A stretch of DNA of 54,793 nucleotides, from NCBI GenBank assembly GCA_963980215.1, contig CAXBYZ010000004.1, forward strand, positions 1-54,793, in the 5' to 3' direction. The position numbers and the translations under genes were made by a program. Below the pieces are notes generated by a model. It was not told the DNA's origin. It saw nothing but the letters and a program-made list of their open reading frames with translations, and ran no database searches. Source of the DNA: CAXBYZ01 sp963980215 (lineage in GTDB: Bacteria; Patescibacteriota; Microgenomatia; UBA1400; CG1-02-47-37). Shown piece after piece: positions 14,726 through 22,584 of the stretch (positions are counted from its first letter, which is position 1; each line of letters starts with the position of its first letter).

Positions 14726-16363
14726 CTACATTCCCATGCCACCCATTTGGGGCATGCCACCCATTGGCATGGCTGGAGTGTTGTCCTCTTTGGTTGGGAG
14801 CTCGGTAACTAAGCACTCTGTGGTTAAGATCATGCTGGCTACTGAAGCGGCGTTTTGAAGAGCGGTTCTAGTAACCTTGGCTGGATCTAGGATTCCCTGC
14901 TCTAACATGGAACCAAATTCCATGGTTAAAGAGTTAAAGCCAAAGTCTTTTTTGCCGTCTTCGACTTTTCTAACTACCCAACCAGCATCGGCTCCAGCGT
15001 TTTCAGCTAAGAGTCTTAGCGGTTGTTTTAAGGCGTCTTTCAAGATTTCAAGGCCGACTTTTTCGTCTTCATTGGCAGCGGCTACGCCTTCAAGAGCTTT
15101 GGAGGCTCTTAGTAAAGTGACTCCTCCACCTGGAACGATGCCTTCTTCGATAGCTGCTTTGGTAGCCTCGACAGCGTCTTTAACTCTTTCTTGAGTTTCC
15201 TTGAGTTCAACTTCTGTGGCGGCGCCGACGTTGATAATGGAAACTCCACCGGCTAGCTTGGCTAGTCTTTCTTGGAGTTTTTCTTTATCAAAATCCGAAT
15301 CGGTTCTTTCCATCTCTTGTTTGATGGAGGCGATTCTAGCATCAATTGATTTTTTAATACCCTTACCACCAATTATTCTGGTGGCATCCTTACCGGCCCA
15401 AACCTTTTCAGCATTACCACAGTCTTCGACTGTTACTGAGTCTAGTTTTCTGCCGGTATCTTCAGAGATAACTGAAGCGCCAGTTAGAATAGCAATGTCT
15501 TCGAGCATGGCTTTTCTTCTGTCACCAAAACCTGGGGCTTTGATAGCAAGAAGATTAAAAGCACCTCGTAGCTTGTTAACTACTAGAGTAGCTAGGGCTT
15601 CACCTTCGATGTCATCAGCGATGATGACGATGTTCTTAGTTACTTTAACGGCTGACTCTAGAAAAGGAAGAAGATCAGCAATGGCGGTAATTTTTTGATC
15701 AGTAATTAAAATGAGTGGGTTTTCGATCTCTGACTCCATTTTGTCTGGATTGGTAACAAAGTAAGGAGAGGCATAGCCTTTATCAAACTCCATACCTTCT
15801 TTGTGATCGATAGACATCTCAAAGCCTTTTGATTCTTCGACTTCAACAACACCATCACGACCAGCCATCTTTAGAGCATCGGCAATTTTGCTACCAATAT
15901 CGGTGCTAGCTGAAGAGATAGTGGCTACTTGAGCAATTTCCTCATCACCCTTGACTGGTTTGCTGATTTTTTTAATTTCTTCAACAATAGCCTTAACACC
16001 TTTATCTATACCTTTTTTCATAAGCATAGGGTTGGCACCTGCGGTGACGTTTTTTAAACCTTTAGAGACGATGGCTTGGGCAAGGAGAGTACTGGTAGTG
16101 GTGCCGTCGCCAGCAACATCGTTGGTTTTGGAAGCGGCTTCTTTAATTAGCTGAGCTCCCATGTTTTCAAATTTGTCTTCAAGTTCAATTTCTTTGGCTA
16201 CGGTAACACCATCGTGAACAATAGTGGGTCCACCAAAAGATTTGTCTAGGGCGACGTTTCTTCCTTTAGGTCCTAGAGTAGTAACAACTGCTTTGGCCAA
16301 GATATTAACTCCGTTTAAGAGTTTTTGGCGAGCATCTTCACTAAAAATAATTTGTTTTGGCAT
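14726..16363 (-). CDS. groEL: Chaperonin GroEL (Hsp60)
   Basis: A 545-residue group I chaperonin. The nucleotide-binding segments TTLGPKGRNV and DGVTVAKEIELED, the GDGTTT motif near residue 87 and the C-terminal GGM-rich tail (PMGGMPQMGGMGM) are all present. It forms the double-ring folding cage with GroES. I start at the ATG at 16363 (MPKQIIFSED), which has AGGAG 7 nt upstream, rather than an upstream in-frame codon at 16384. It is co-transcribed with groES under the CIRCE-like operator and ends at a strong terminator. The very long open frames on the other strand here are codon-bias shadows. Confidence 0.98.
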   Translation of the reverse strand: MPKQIIFSEDARQKLLNGVNILAKAVVTTLGPKGRNVALDKSFGGPTIVHDGVTVAKEIELEDKFENMGAQLIKEAASKTNDVAGDGTTTSTLLAQAIVSKGLKNVTAGANPMLMKKGIDKGVKAIVEEIKKISKPVKGDEEIAQVATISSASTDIGSKIADALKMAGRDGVVEVEESKGFEMSIDHKEGMEFDKGYASPYFVTNPDKMESEIENPLILITDQKITAIADLLPFLESAVKVTKNIVIIADDIEGEALATLVVNKLRGAFNLLAIKAPGFGDRRKAMLEDIAILTGASVISEDTGRKLDSVTVEDCGNAEKVWAGKDATRIIGGKGIKKSIDARIASIKQEMERTDSDFDKEKLQERLAKLAGGVSIINVGAATEVELKETQERVKDAVEATKAAIEEGIVPGGGVTLLRASKALEGVAAANEDEKVGLEILKDALKQPLRLLAENAGADAGWVVRKVEDGKKDFGFNSLTMEFGSMLEQGILDPAKVTRTALQNAASVASMILTTECLVTELPTKEDNTPAMPMGGMPQMGGMGM

Positions 16364-16373
16364 AAAATCTCCT

Positions 16374-16679
16374 TTATTTAACAATAGCTAGTACATCTTT
16401 AAATTCGATGAATAAAACTTCATCTTTGTCAGTTAAGCCAAGCTTAACTTCGTTACCGCCCCATTTTTTGTAGATGATGGTGTCTCCATTTTTACAGGGA
16501 GCTGGGCGAGTAGTGCCAGAATCTGTAACTTCTTCTGGACCAACTGCTAAAACTTTAGCTTGCTGGGGTTTTTCGTCGTGAGAGTCTGGCAAGTATATGC
16601 CTGAAGCAGTCTTTTTTTGAACAGCAACCGGTTCTACTAAAATGTATCCGGCGACTGGTTTTAAGTTTGGTGTAGCCAT
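16374..16679 (-). CDS. groES: Co-chaperonin GroES (Hsp10)
   Basis: A 101-residue lid protein of the GroEL cage. The beginning (LKPVAGYILVEPVAVQKKTASGIYLPDSHDEKPQQAKVLAVG) follows the GroES consensus and includes the mobile loop, and the DEVLFIEFKDVLAIV ending is typical. A near-perfect GGAGG ribosome site lies 8 nt before the ATG. groEL follows 10 nt downstream. Confidence 0.97.
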   Translation of the reverse strand: MATPNLKPVAGYILVEPVAVQKKTASGIYLPDSHDEKPQQAKVLAVGPEEVTDSGTTRPAPCKNGDTIIYKKWGGNEVKLGLTDKDEVLFIEFKDVLAIVK

Positions 16680-16722
16680 AAGCTTCCTCCTATAAATTAT
16701 TTAAATATTTAATAAAATTAAG

Positions 16723-16749
16723 CTATCACTCGATGATAGCAAGTGCTAG
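16723..16749. promoter_or_regulatory. CIRCE-like HrcA operator
   Basis: On the minus strand it reads CTAGCACTT-N9-GAGTGATAG, against the consensus TTAGCACTC-N9-GAGTGCTAA. The 9-9-9 spacing is exact. It starts at the groES -10, so HrcA-type heat-shock repression is expected. No hrcA gene is in this window. Confidence 0.75.
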
Positions 16750-16776
16750 TGTATGAGATTTAAAAAACTTTGTCAA
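16748..16776 (-). promoter_or_regulatory. Promoter of groESL
   Basis: On the minus strand: TTGACA (16771-16776), a 17-bp spacer and TACACT (16748-16753). The -35 overlaps the 3' end of the doc gene and the -10 abuts the CIRCE-like operator. Confidence 0.75.
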
Positions 16777-17162
16777 GCAGGGATTGTGTGGGCTTGAAGC
16801 CAAGCGGCTATAATCTCGACTGAGAAATTTTTATTTTCTGAGTTAACGGCAAACTCAACTAACTCCTGATGGGAATATTTTAGCTTAAGGTTATTTATTT
16901 CCAAAAACATCAACGTTGCTGAGCTTGAAGTTCTTTTGTTGCCATCAATAAAACCATGATTTTTTGTTAATGACTGCCAGAGAGCTCCTGCTTTTTTGAA
17001 AATGTTTGGATAAAGATCTTTGCCGGCAAATGATGATTGTGGCCTAAAGATGGCTGAGTGAAGTAAGTTCCAATCTCTGATTCCTAAACTACCACCTGTT
17101 TTTTTAACGATTTCGTCGTGAAGAAAAACAACTTGTTCAATGGTGAGGTATACAATCGACAT
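16773..17162 (-). CDS. doc: Doc-like (Fic fold) toxin
   Basis: A 129-residue Fic-fold protein of the death-on-curing type. The active site is HGFIDGNKRTSS near residues 64-75, matching the Doc consensus H-x-F-x-D-G-N-K-R rather than the GNGR of AMPylating Fic proteins. Doc kinases phosphorylate EF-Tu and stop translation. Its start overlaps the stop of the upstream antitoxin by one base (TAATG). Unlike the classic phd-doc pair, the partner is an AbrB/MazE-type protein, a combination also known in other bacteria. Confidence 0.85.
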   Translation of the reverse strand: MSIVYLTIEQVVFLHDEIVKKTGGSLGIRDWNLLHSAIFRPQSSFAGKDLYPNIFKKAGALWQSLTKNHGFIDGNKRTSSSATLMFLEINNLKLKYSHQELVEFAVNSENKNFSVEIIAAWLQAHTIPA

Positions 17163-17419
17163 TAAAGTCTAGCAAGTTTTTCTAAGGCTGGCTTGTGGCG
17201 TTTGATAAAGCTATCAACTCGTTTGACAAATTGAGGAGATAGGCTTGATTTTATTAGTTTATCTGAGTTTTTTATGTTAGTTTGAACTTTAAGAACTCCT
17301 GTGTTTGCTTCGATAGCGGTAGTAACGGTGTGGCCGGTAGAAAGATTAGCTTGTTTGACAAATTCTTTGGGCAAAGTGATTCCTAATGAGTTACCAACTT
17401 TAATTATTTTTTGAGTCAT
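17162..17419 (-). CDS. AbrB/MazE-type antitoxin
   Basis: An 85-residue protein with an N-terminal swapped-hairpin AbrB domain (IIKVGNSLGITLPKEFVKQANL), a typical MazE-like DNA-binding unit, and a charged C-terminal tail (FIKRHKPALEKLARL) that should block the Doc toxin. I start at the ATG at 17419 because the upstream codons run through the promoter. Two palindromes with a shared GTTATAAC core cover its promoter and start codon, so autorepression is likely. Confidence 0.82.
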   Translation of the reverse strand: MTQKIIKVGNSLGITLPKEFVKQANLSTGHTVTTAIEANTGVLKVQTNIKNSDKLIKSSLSPQFVKRVDSFIKRHKPALEKLARL

Positions 17420-17458
17420 AGTTATAACTATGTTATAACATGGGTAATTAACTGTCAA
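17417..17458 (-). promoter_or_regulatory. Promoter and double operator of the AbrB-doc module
   Basis: CATAGTTATAACTATG (17417-17432) and ATGTTATAACAT (17430-17441) are perfect palindromes with the same core. On the minus strand, TTGACA (17453-17458), a short 15-bp spacer and TATAAC (17432-17437) form the promoter, so the operators cover the -10 and the start codon. Confidence 0.65.
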
Positions 17459-18191
17459 GTAAAAATTTCTTAACTTTTTGAATTAATACTTCTCTATCCT
17501 CTGGTTTGCTAAAATTGTGACCGCCATTAATTTCTTGATAAGTAAGATTTTTTATTTGCTTGTAGTGTTCGTAGTTGTCATTACCAGCAACATCATCTTG
17601 CATTGGTTTTAGGATTAAAAGTTTGGTGTTTTCAGCTAGTCTCACAACAGCCTGGTGCTCATCAAGATTTTTGATTACTTGCCAAAAAGACGGGCCAATT
17701 TTTGTAATGTCCCCAGAAGATCTGGGATAAATAGTTATCCCTTTTTCATCGACTCTGCCTCCTTGTTTGATAATTCTGTCTTGGATGGCTGGGCCAATAT
17801 CTGCGGCGGTGCTGGGTGGAGCGCCGAGAATGGTTTTGGCTATCCCTTCTGGATTTAACATGGCGGTAATAAAACAACCCATGGAGTGAGCATAAATATA
17901 TATCTGTCCAGAAAAATTATTATTTACGTAGTTAATAATCGTGTTTAAATCTTTCGTTTGTTTTATGTAGTCTACATCTACATCTCTACCCTCTGACAAA
18001 CCATAGCCAGTAAAATCAAAGCGGATAATTCTTAAACTACCTTTTAAGCTTTTAACAAAATCTGGAAAAAGATTTTGGCTTTCATCTTTGCCCGTGCCAA
18101 AGCCGTGAACGAGGATTAAGGTTTTAGATGAGTTTTGGTCTCCTTCAATTACAAAGTCAATATTTTCTCCTGATGGATTATTTATTTTCAT
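17448..18191 (-). CDS. Alpha/beta hydrolase
   Basis: A 247-residue alpha/beta hydrolase. The oxyanion segment LVHGFG is near residues 27-32, the nucleophile is in AHSMG near 101-105, the acid is probably in PMQDDVAG and the catalytic His in NGGHNFS near the end. It resembles small esterase/lipase or BAAT-like hydrolases; the substrate is unknown. A TATAAT lies 5 nt before the start codon, so the transcript is probably leaderless. It is divergent from another hydrolase-like gene at 18240. Confidence 0.82.
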   Translation of the reverse strand: MKINNPSGENIDFVIEGDQNSSKTLILVHGFGTGKDESQNLFPDFVKSLKGSLRIIRFDFTGYGLSEGRDVDVDYIKQTKDLNTIINYVNNNFSGQIYIYAHSMGCFITAMLNPEGIAKTILGAPPSTAADIGPAIQDRIIKQGGRVDEKGITIYPRSSGDITKIGPSFWQVIKNLDEHQAVVRLAENTKLLILKPMQDDVAGNDNYEHYKQIKNLTYQEINGGHNFSKPEDREVLIQKVKKFLLDS

Positions 18192-18223
18192 AAGGAATTA
18201 TATCAAAAAATGTAAACGTATTT

Positions 18224-18229
18224 TATACT
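18224..18229 (+). promoter_or_regulatory. -10 element of the 18240 gene
   Basis: TATACT ends 10 nt before the ATG at 18240. The oppositely oriented TATAAT for the 17448-18191 gene is at 18197-18202, so the two divergent promoters lie 20 bp apart. Confidence 0.45.
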
Positions 18230-18239
18230 ATGTGGTAGT

Positions 18240-19115
18240 ATGAACTCTTTATCCTCTCCTGAAACCCCAAAAGGGCTTGAATGTGACACAACATCCCATG
18301 AATTTAATGTTGAGGGTGGAAATGTTCCAATCACTGAATACATTTCTAGGAATCCTGAATCTAAAGTCGATGGTGTGTGTTGTGTCGTTCTGACTGGATT
18401 TAAACAGATGAACCTTGATGACCCAATTCCTGCTATTGCTTCTGTTTGTGCTAATAAATTTGGTAAAAGTGTAATTGTGGGCGAAACTGTAATTGAAGGT
18501 ACAAAATCACCTTTAGAGTTTGTTGTGAATAGGCACCTTGCAATGCTAATGGCTATCAACAATATTGTGGATAAAACACAAGCTAGGGAAATTATCCTGG
18601 TGGGGTTTTCGCTGGGAGGCTCTTTGGCTTTAAGTTTAGCAAGAGGTTTTCCTCCCACGAAACTTAAAGCAAGCTTAAAATCTATTATATCTCTTGGAGC
18701 TCCTAAGCGCCCTCATTGGTTAAATCTGCCATATTTTCAATCTAAGTCTGAATTCGATTTTGAAAGTGGATATTATATAGTTGGCAATAGGGGCTTGAGA
18801 GTTCCATTATTCGAGGCAATGGATGTTTCTAGATTTGATCCAAAGAAAATTATTAATAGATTAACAAAATCTGGTGTTAATATTCATTCTGTTAGAATGA
18901 GGGGTGATAGAGTGGTTCCTAGAAAAGATTCAGTAACTGATGGTATAAATTCAATGTTAACTCCAAGATTGAAAACATATTTAATTTCTGGAGATATTGA
19001 TGGTTTGAGCCCCTCAGATATTCATAGCTGGCGAGGCACGGAAAGAAATCGTCAATTGTTGGTTGATGTTTTGGGAAAAATTTTGGATAATGAAAGGAAG
19101 GAAATAAAGGTATAA
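18240..19115 (+). CDS. Alpha/beta hydrolase-like protein
   Basis: A 291-residue protein with the nucleophile elbow GFSLGGSLAL near residues 121-130, a possible acid in GDRVVPRKD and a late His in SDIHSWRG. It looks like a lipase/esterase-type alpha/beta hydrolase with a long N-terminal extension. There is no signal peptide. A large frame on the opposite strand (18203-18658) is a shadow. Its stop codon TAA is embedded in the TATAAT that precedes the aldose epimerase gene. Family call is fair, substrate unknown. Confidence 0.65.
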   Translation: MNSLSSPETPKGLECDTTSHEFNVEGGNVPITEYISRNPESKVDGVCCVVLTGFKQMNLDDPIPAIASVCANKFGKSVIVGETVIEGTKSPLEFVVNRHLAMLMAINNIVDKTQAREIILVGFSLGGSLALSLARGFPPTKLKASLKSIISLGAPKRPHWLNLPYFQSKSEFDFESGYYIVGNRGLRVPLFEAMDVSRFDPKKIINRLTKSGVNIHSVRMRGDRVVPRKDSVTDGINSMLTPRLKTYLISGDIDGLSPSDIHSWRGTERNRQLLVDVLGKILDNERKEIKV

Positions 19116-19124
19116 TGGTTTTTG

Positions 19125-19883
19125 ATGATTGATGGAAATGTAGTTAGATTAATTAATCGGGAAAATTGGGTGGAGATTGATTTGGTGGGGGCAAGAATTA
19201 AGAGGTTGGTTTTGGACAATAAAATAGTTTTGTCGAGCTTTACTAGGATTGATGGCAAGGTGGGGTCAACTCACCCATGCACCCCAAACTTTGATAAAGA
19301 CAAAAGAGGAGTTGGGACTCAATTACCCCAACATGGACCGGCTAGAAATGAGGTTTGGGAAAAGCTGGAAGAACGAAGTAACAAATTAAGGCTGGGATAT
19401 AAGATCGACGGTAAGCTGTATCCTGAGTTTTTGGGACTAGAAGTAGAACAGGTTTTTTTGCTGGAAAATAACTCATTTACGATTGAAACTGGGCATAAAA
19501 ACAAAGGTAACCAGGCAATGCCGGTAAATTTTGGAGAGCATTTTTATTTTAAGACCTTAAAGTCTGGCTGGGAGAGAGTGATGGTAAATGGAGTAAAAAT
19601 AGCCAAGAAAGTTAAAATTACCGGAAGAGTTAATCTAAAAAATCATAATATAATTACGGGTCTTGGTGTTGGGGATATAAATATGGAAATATCTGGATTG
19701 CCGATGGCAACAACTTGGGCGGGTTGTGATGAAAATAAGTATGATCAAGAGTATGTGTGTATAGAACCGGTGGAGGGCAGACGGGCTTTTGGCGATGATC
19801 CTGGATTTTTTGGAACTAAAGAAAGCATGATTCAGGCTGGAGATTCGAGGACAACTATAATTAAGTTGAGTTTAAATAACTAA
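19125..19883 (+). CDS. Aldose 1-epimerase family protein
   Basis: A 252-residue galactose-mutarotase-like beta-sandwich protein. Visible family residues are LPQHGPARN (catalytic His region, near residue 66), NFGEHFYF near 139 and the acidic VCIEPVEG near 206, matching the aldose 1-epimerase / glucose-6-phosphate 1-epimerase group. It should interconvert alpha and beta anomers of a sugar or sugar phosphate. I start at the ATG at 19125, 8 nt after TATAAT (19111-19116). It ends 2 nt before the convergent AbiEii gene. Confidence 0.75.
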   Translation: MIDGNVVRLINRENWVEIDLVGARIKRLVLDNKIVLSSFTRIDGKVGSTHPCTPNFDKDKRGVGTQLPQHGPARNEVWEKLEERSNKLRLGYKIDGKLYPEFLGLEVEQVFLLENNSFTIETGHKNKGNQAMPVNFGEHFYFKTLKSGWERVMVNGVKIAKKVKITGRVNLKNHNIITGLGVGDINMEISGLPMATTWAGCDENKYDQEYVCIEPVEGRRAFGDDPGFFGTKESMIQAGDSRTTIIKLSLNN

Positions 19884-19885
19884 CT

Positions 19886-20716
19886 TTAGTCATAAAACTG
19901 GCGGTAGCGAGAGTAAAGGGAGTGGAAGTTTTTACACCAAGTTTTTGTGTAGTTAATTGAAGTGAAAAAAGGTCTTAAGTCTGCTATTAAATCTTTTGAT
20001 GTAATGGGCTTGATTTTTTTATCTAGAGCTGGCCAAATAATGGTGGGTGTATAGCCTGAGTGCTTGAGTCGTTTTTTGTCTGGTAAGACTTCTTTGCTCA
20101 TGTACCAAATTAAATCATAAAAGTCGCGACCCTTGATAAGAATATCTGTGTCACCTTTTTTGAAAACTCTTTCTAGGCAAGCAACTATTTTCCCTGCCAT
20201 TAAGACTGGTAGGCTGTAGTGCTTGATAACTGTAGAGATTTGATTTTCCTGAAGCATAGAAATTTTTGTATCCAAACCGCTACCGGAGGATGAGTGAGAA
20301 ATCTCCACCTTAAGATGAAGTTTTTCTGAAGCCATAGGAGATAAACCAAGCTTATTTAAAATAGGAAATTTAAAAGTAATTCTATTAATTTTTTCTCCTG
20401 ACTGAATTTTGTAGTCAACATTTTTAAACTTTAACTTTTTAAAGTAATCGCTGACAGTGTCAGCAAAATCATTAAGATCGACTTTCTTTCCTGAAGTAAA
20501 GTCTAGATCTTCAGACATTCTGTCTAAGCCGTAAGCTTTTTTTAAAGCTGTGCCTCCGTAGAAAATTAAGTTCTGTCCGTGTGGGCTGCTATAAATAGCA
20601 GATAAAATATGGGTTTGAAGGTACTCTTTTAGTAAAATCCTAGTAGTTAAGCTATCAAGCTTGTCTGATTTGGCGTCCCTGACAATTTTTTGAAGTTTTT
20701 TATAAATTGGGTGCAT
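19886..20716 (-). CDS. AbiEii-type nucleotidyltransferase toxin
   Basis: A 276-residue protein of the AbiEii (DUF1814) family. The diagnostic segment is FYGGTALKKAYGLDRMSEDLDF near residues 52-73, holding the GG-T and the D-x-D metal site of the nucleotidyltransferase fold. The related MenT toxins add nucleotides to tRNA acceptor ends. It overlaps the upstream AbiEi-type gene by 17 nt, so it is the toxin of a type IV toxin-antitoxin (abortive infection) pair. It converges on the aldose epimerase gene. Confidence 0.88.
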   Translation of the reverse strand: MHPIYKKLQKIVRDAKSDKLDSLTTRILLKEYLQTHILSAIYSSPHGQNLIFYGGTALKKAYGLDRMSEDLDFTSGKKVDLNDFADTVSDYFKKLKFKNVDYKIQSGEKINRITFKFPILNKLGLSPMASEKLHLKVEISHSSSGSGLDTKISMLQENQISTVIKHYSLPVLMAGKIVACLERVFKKGDTDILIKGRDFYDLIWYMSKEVLPDKKRLKHSGYTPTIIWPALDKKIKPITSKDLIADLRPFFTSINYTKTWCKNFHSLYSRYRQFYD

Positions 20717-21341
20717 AAGATTTTAGTTGATGTTTAATAAAATTGGCTTTAGGCTGTCCAATTAGCTTGAGATAGCGCTTGAATTCACGCCAATCATTTT
20801 TAGTAAATATATCTAACTTGAGGCGTTTTTCTTCGACTAAGTTGTAGTTTTTATTTAAGTTTGTTGTGGCGAAAAAATATAGATAATCAAACAAAGCCTT
20901 TGCTTTGGAGGCAATAAAGTAAGTGTTATCACCAAAATCTTTTTCTATGTAACCGGTAAATAGATCTTCTTTTATTTTCTGATAAGTGAAAGATCCGAGA
21001 TTATTTTCAAAATTTCTAGTAGTTTTTAGGCTGACGCTGGTAAATAGTCTAACTCCTTCAGTGAGAATATCAAATTTAGCTAAAACATATTCCAATGAGA
21101 GATAGGATGGATTACAAAGAGTATTGGCGATAAATTCTTTATATTCTGATTTGTGGCCGTTTTTTTCAAAATAAGATCCAGTAGTGTAAAAGCCGTTTTT
21201 TAGCTTAACAAGTTTATTTTTGGCCAACATTCTTTTGATGCTGATGTCTAAAGTGTTGCTAGGCTCCTGAGTAATTACTCTTAAAGAGTTTTTAGTGAAG
21301 GAGGGTAGTTTGTTGAGCTGATTTAAAGTGGTTGTTTTCAT
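20700..21341 (-). CDS. AbiEi-type antitoxin / transcriptional regulator
   Basis: A 213-residue protein in the classic position upstream of AbiEii. The N-terminal winged-helix part (LNQLNKLPSFTKNSLRVIT ... LVKLKNGFYTTG) matches AbiEi antitoxins, which repress their own promoter and neutralise the toxin without contact. I use the ATG at 21341 (MKTTTLNQL), because the in-frame ATG at 21362 directly abuts the -10 and would lie upstream of the transcript start. A perfect palindrome overlaps the promoter. Confidence 0.82.
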   Translation of the reverse strand: MKTTTLNQLNKLPSFTKNSLRVITQEPSNTLDISIKRMLAKNKLVKLKNGFYTTGSYFEKNGHKSEYKEFIANTLCNPSYLSLEYVLAKFDILTEGVRLFTSVSLKTTRNFENNLGSFTYQKIKEDLFTGYIEKDFGDNTYFIASKAKALFDYLYFFATTNLNKNYNLVEEKRLKLDIFTKNDWREFKRYLKLIGQPKANFIKHQLKSYAPNL

Positions 21342-21356
21342 ATTATTTAGAATATG

Positions 21357-21391
21357 GTACATATTATGTACTAAATCCTAAATATTGTCAA
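21357..21391 (-). promoter_or_regulatory. AbiE promoter with palindromic operator
   Basis: On the minus strand: TTGACA (21386-21391), a 17-bp spacer and CATAAT (21363-21368). The perfect palindrome GTACATA-T-TATGTAC (21357-21371) covers the -10. The -35 lies inside the 3' end of the upstream MFS gene. Confidence 0.75.
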
Positions 21392-22547
21392 GGGGTGGTT
21401 TTGAGGAGTTTTTTAACAAATACAGGGTGATAGCAAAGAGAGATAAGCCAAAGTAGGTAGCGAAAAGCCGGGCTGAAAATTGATCAATAAATTTGCCGAT
21501 AAAAATAGCGGTTAAAGCAAAAGGAATGATGGTAAGTAGATTAAAGGTGGATAGAGTGGTGGCACGATATTTTGACTTGGTGCTTTGATTGACAATATCT
21601 GAGGTAATATTTTTGTTGATGTGATGAATGGCGGCGGTGCCAAATAAAGCTAGACCTCCAAGATATTTTGAGAGAAAAATTAAGATGGACATGAGAGAAG
21701 CATAAGCAAGATTGAGAAGATAAAAGGCTTTGATGGCGGTAAAGCGTTTTTTAATTTTGGGAGCCAGTTGAACTGCACTGGCTGAAATAATAAAGAGTAG
21801 GCTGTAGAAGAAACCCAACTCTTTTGGTTGATAGCCAAAATCAATAATTAAAGAATCTCCTAAAAATTCGTAAGGAATAACTAATATAGAAGTGATGATT
21901 AATAAGCTAATAATTCGTTTTTTAAAGGTTTGGCTGAAAAGTTGACGAAAGCCTTGCTTGGTTTGATTAATGTAGGTGGTAAAGCTAAATTTTTGGGTGT
22001 CGATATTTGGCTCGGTAATAAATAAAGTGCCTATAAGTCCTAAAAAAAAGAAAGCTCCGGTAACAATAAATGGCAAGCCGGGACGAAGAGTATATAGAAA
22101 ACCGCCAATGATGCTGCAGATAGCCCAAGCGACTAAACTGATTGTTTGGATGTTGGCTAGAATTTTTTCATATTTTTTTTCTTTATGATCTTGTTTTAAA
22201 GAATCATAAACTAAAGCCTCGTAAGAACCGGAAAAAAGAGCAGAACCCAAAGTCATAATAACAACGCTAATAATTAGGTAAGAGTAATTTAAGGCTATAC
22301 CCATGATTGTTTGGCCAATGGCTTGGAGAAGAAAAGCAAAGGTGAGGGTGTATTTTTTACCAAAAATATCGGCGATGGCTCCAGTGGGAATTTCACTAAT
22401 AATGGAAATTATAATCCAAGTGGTTTCGATCAAGCCAATACCTTGGTAGTCGGTAAATTTTAAGTAGTATAAAAGCCAAATTCCTAGCCAAAATAAAGAG
22501 TTCCAGCAAAAGGTAAGATAGTAAGCAAGTTTAATGTTTCTTTTCAT
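21378..22547 (-). CDS. MFS transporter
   Basis: A 389-residue polytopic protein with twelve predicted transmembrane helices. The loop between helices 2 and 3 (EIPTGAIADIFGKKYTL) is the MFS motif A form G-x-x-x-D-x-x-G-[RK]-[RK]. It is probably a proton-coupled efflux or uptake carrier; the substrate is unknown. The 3' end contains the -35 of the downstream abiE promoter. The upstream gap to the next gene is 31 nt and holds a perfect palindrome of family A. Confidence 0.85.
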   Translation of the reverse strand: MKRNIKLAYYLTFCWNSLFWLGIWLLYYLKFTDYQGIGLIETTWIIISIISEIPTGAIADIFGKKYTLTFAFLLQAIGQTIMGIALNYSYLIISVVIMTLGSALFSGSYEALVYDSLKQDHKEKKYEKILANIQTISLVAWAICSIIGGFLYTLRPGLPFIVTGAFFFLGLIGTLFITEPNIDTQKFSFTTYINQTKQGFRQLFSQTFKKRIISLLIITSILVIPYEFLGDSLIIDFGYQPKELGFFYSLLFIISASAVQLAPKIKKRFTAIKAFYLLNLAYASLMSILIFLSKYLGGLALFGTAAIHHINKNITSDIVNQSTKSKYRATTLSTFNLLTIIPFALTAIFIGKFIDQFSARLFATYFGLSLFAITLYLLKNSSKPPLDNI

Positions 22548-22561
22548 AAAATGATTTTATC

Positions 22562-22584
22562 ATTTAAGGTTCGGAACCTTAAAT
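22562..22584. repeat. Family-A palindrome at the end of the nucleotidyltransferase gene
   Basis: A 23-base palindrome, ATTTAAGGTTC / GAACCTTAAAT with one central base. It covers the stop codon of the nucleotidyltransferase gene and its beginning lies 15 nt before the MFS start codon. Confidence 0.8.

Noticed and set aside
14877..16154. Long open frames opposite groEL
   Set aside because: They mirror the codon bias of groEL, have no recognisable domains and no start signals.
18203..18658. 151-codon frame opposite the hydrolase-like gene at 18240
   Set aside because: The plus-strand frame has the G-x-S-x-G-G motif and a -10 at the right distance; the minus frame has neither.
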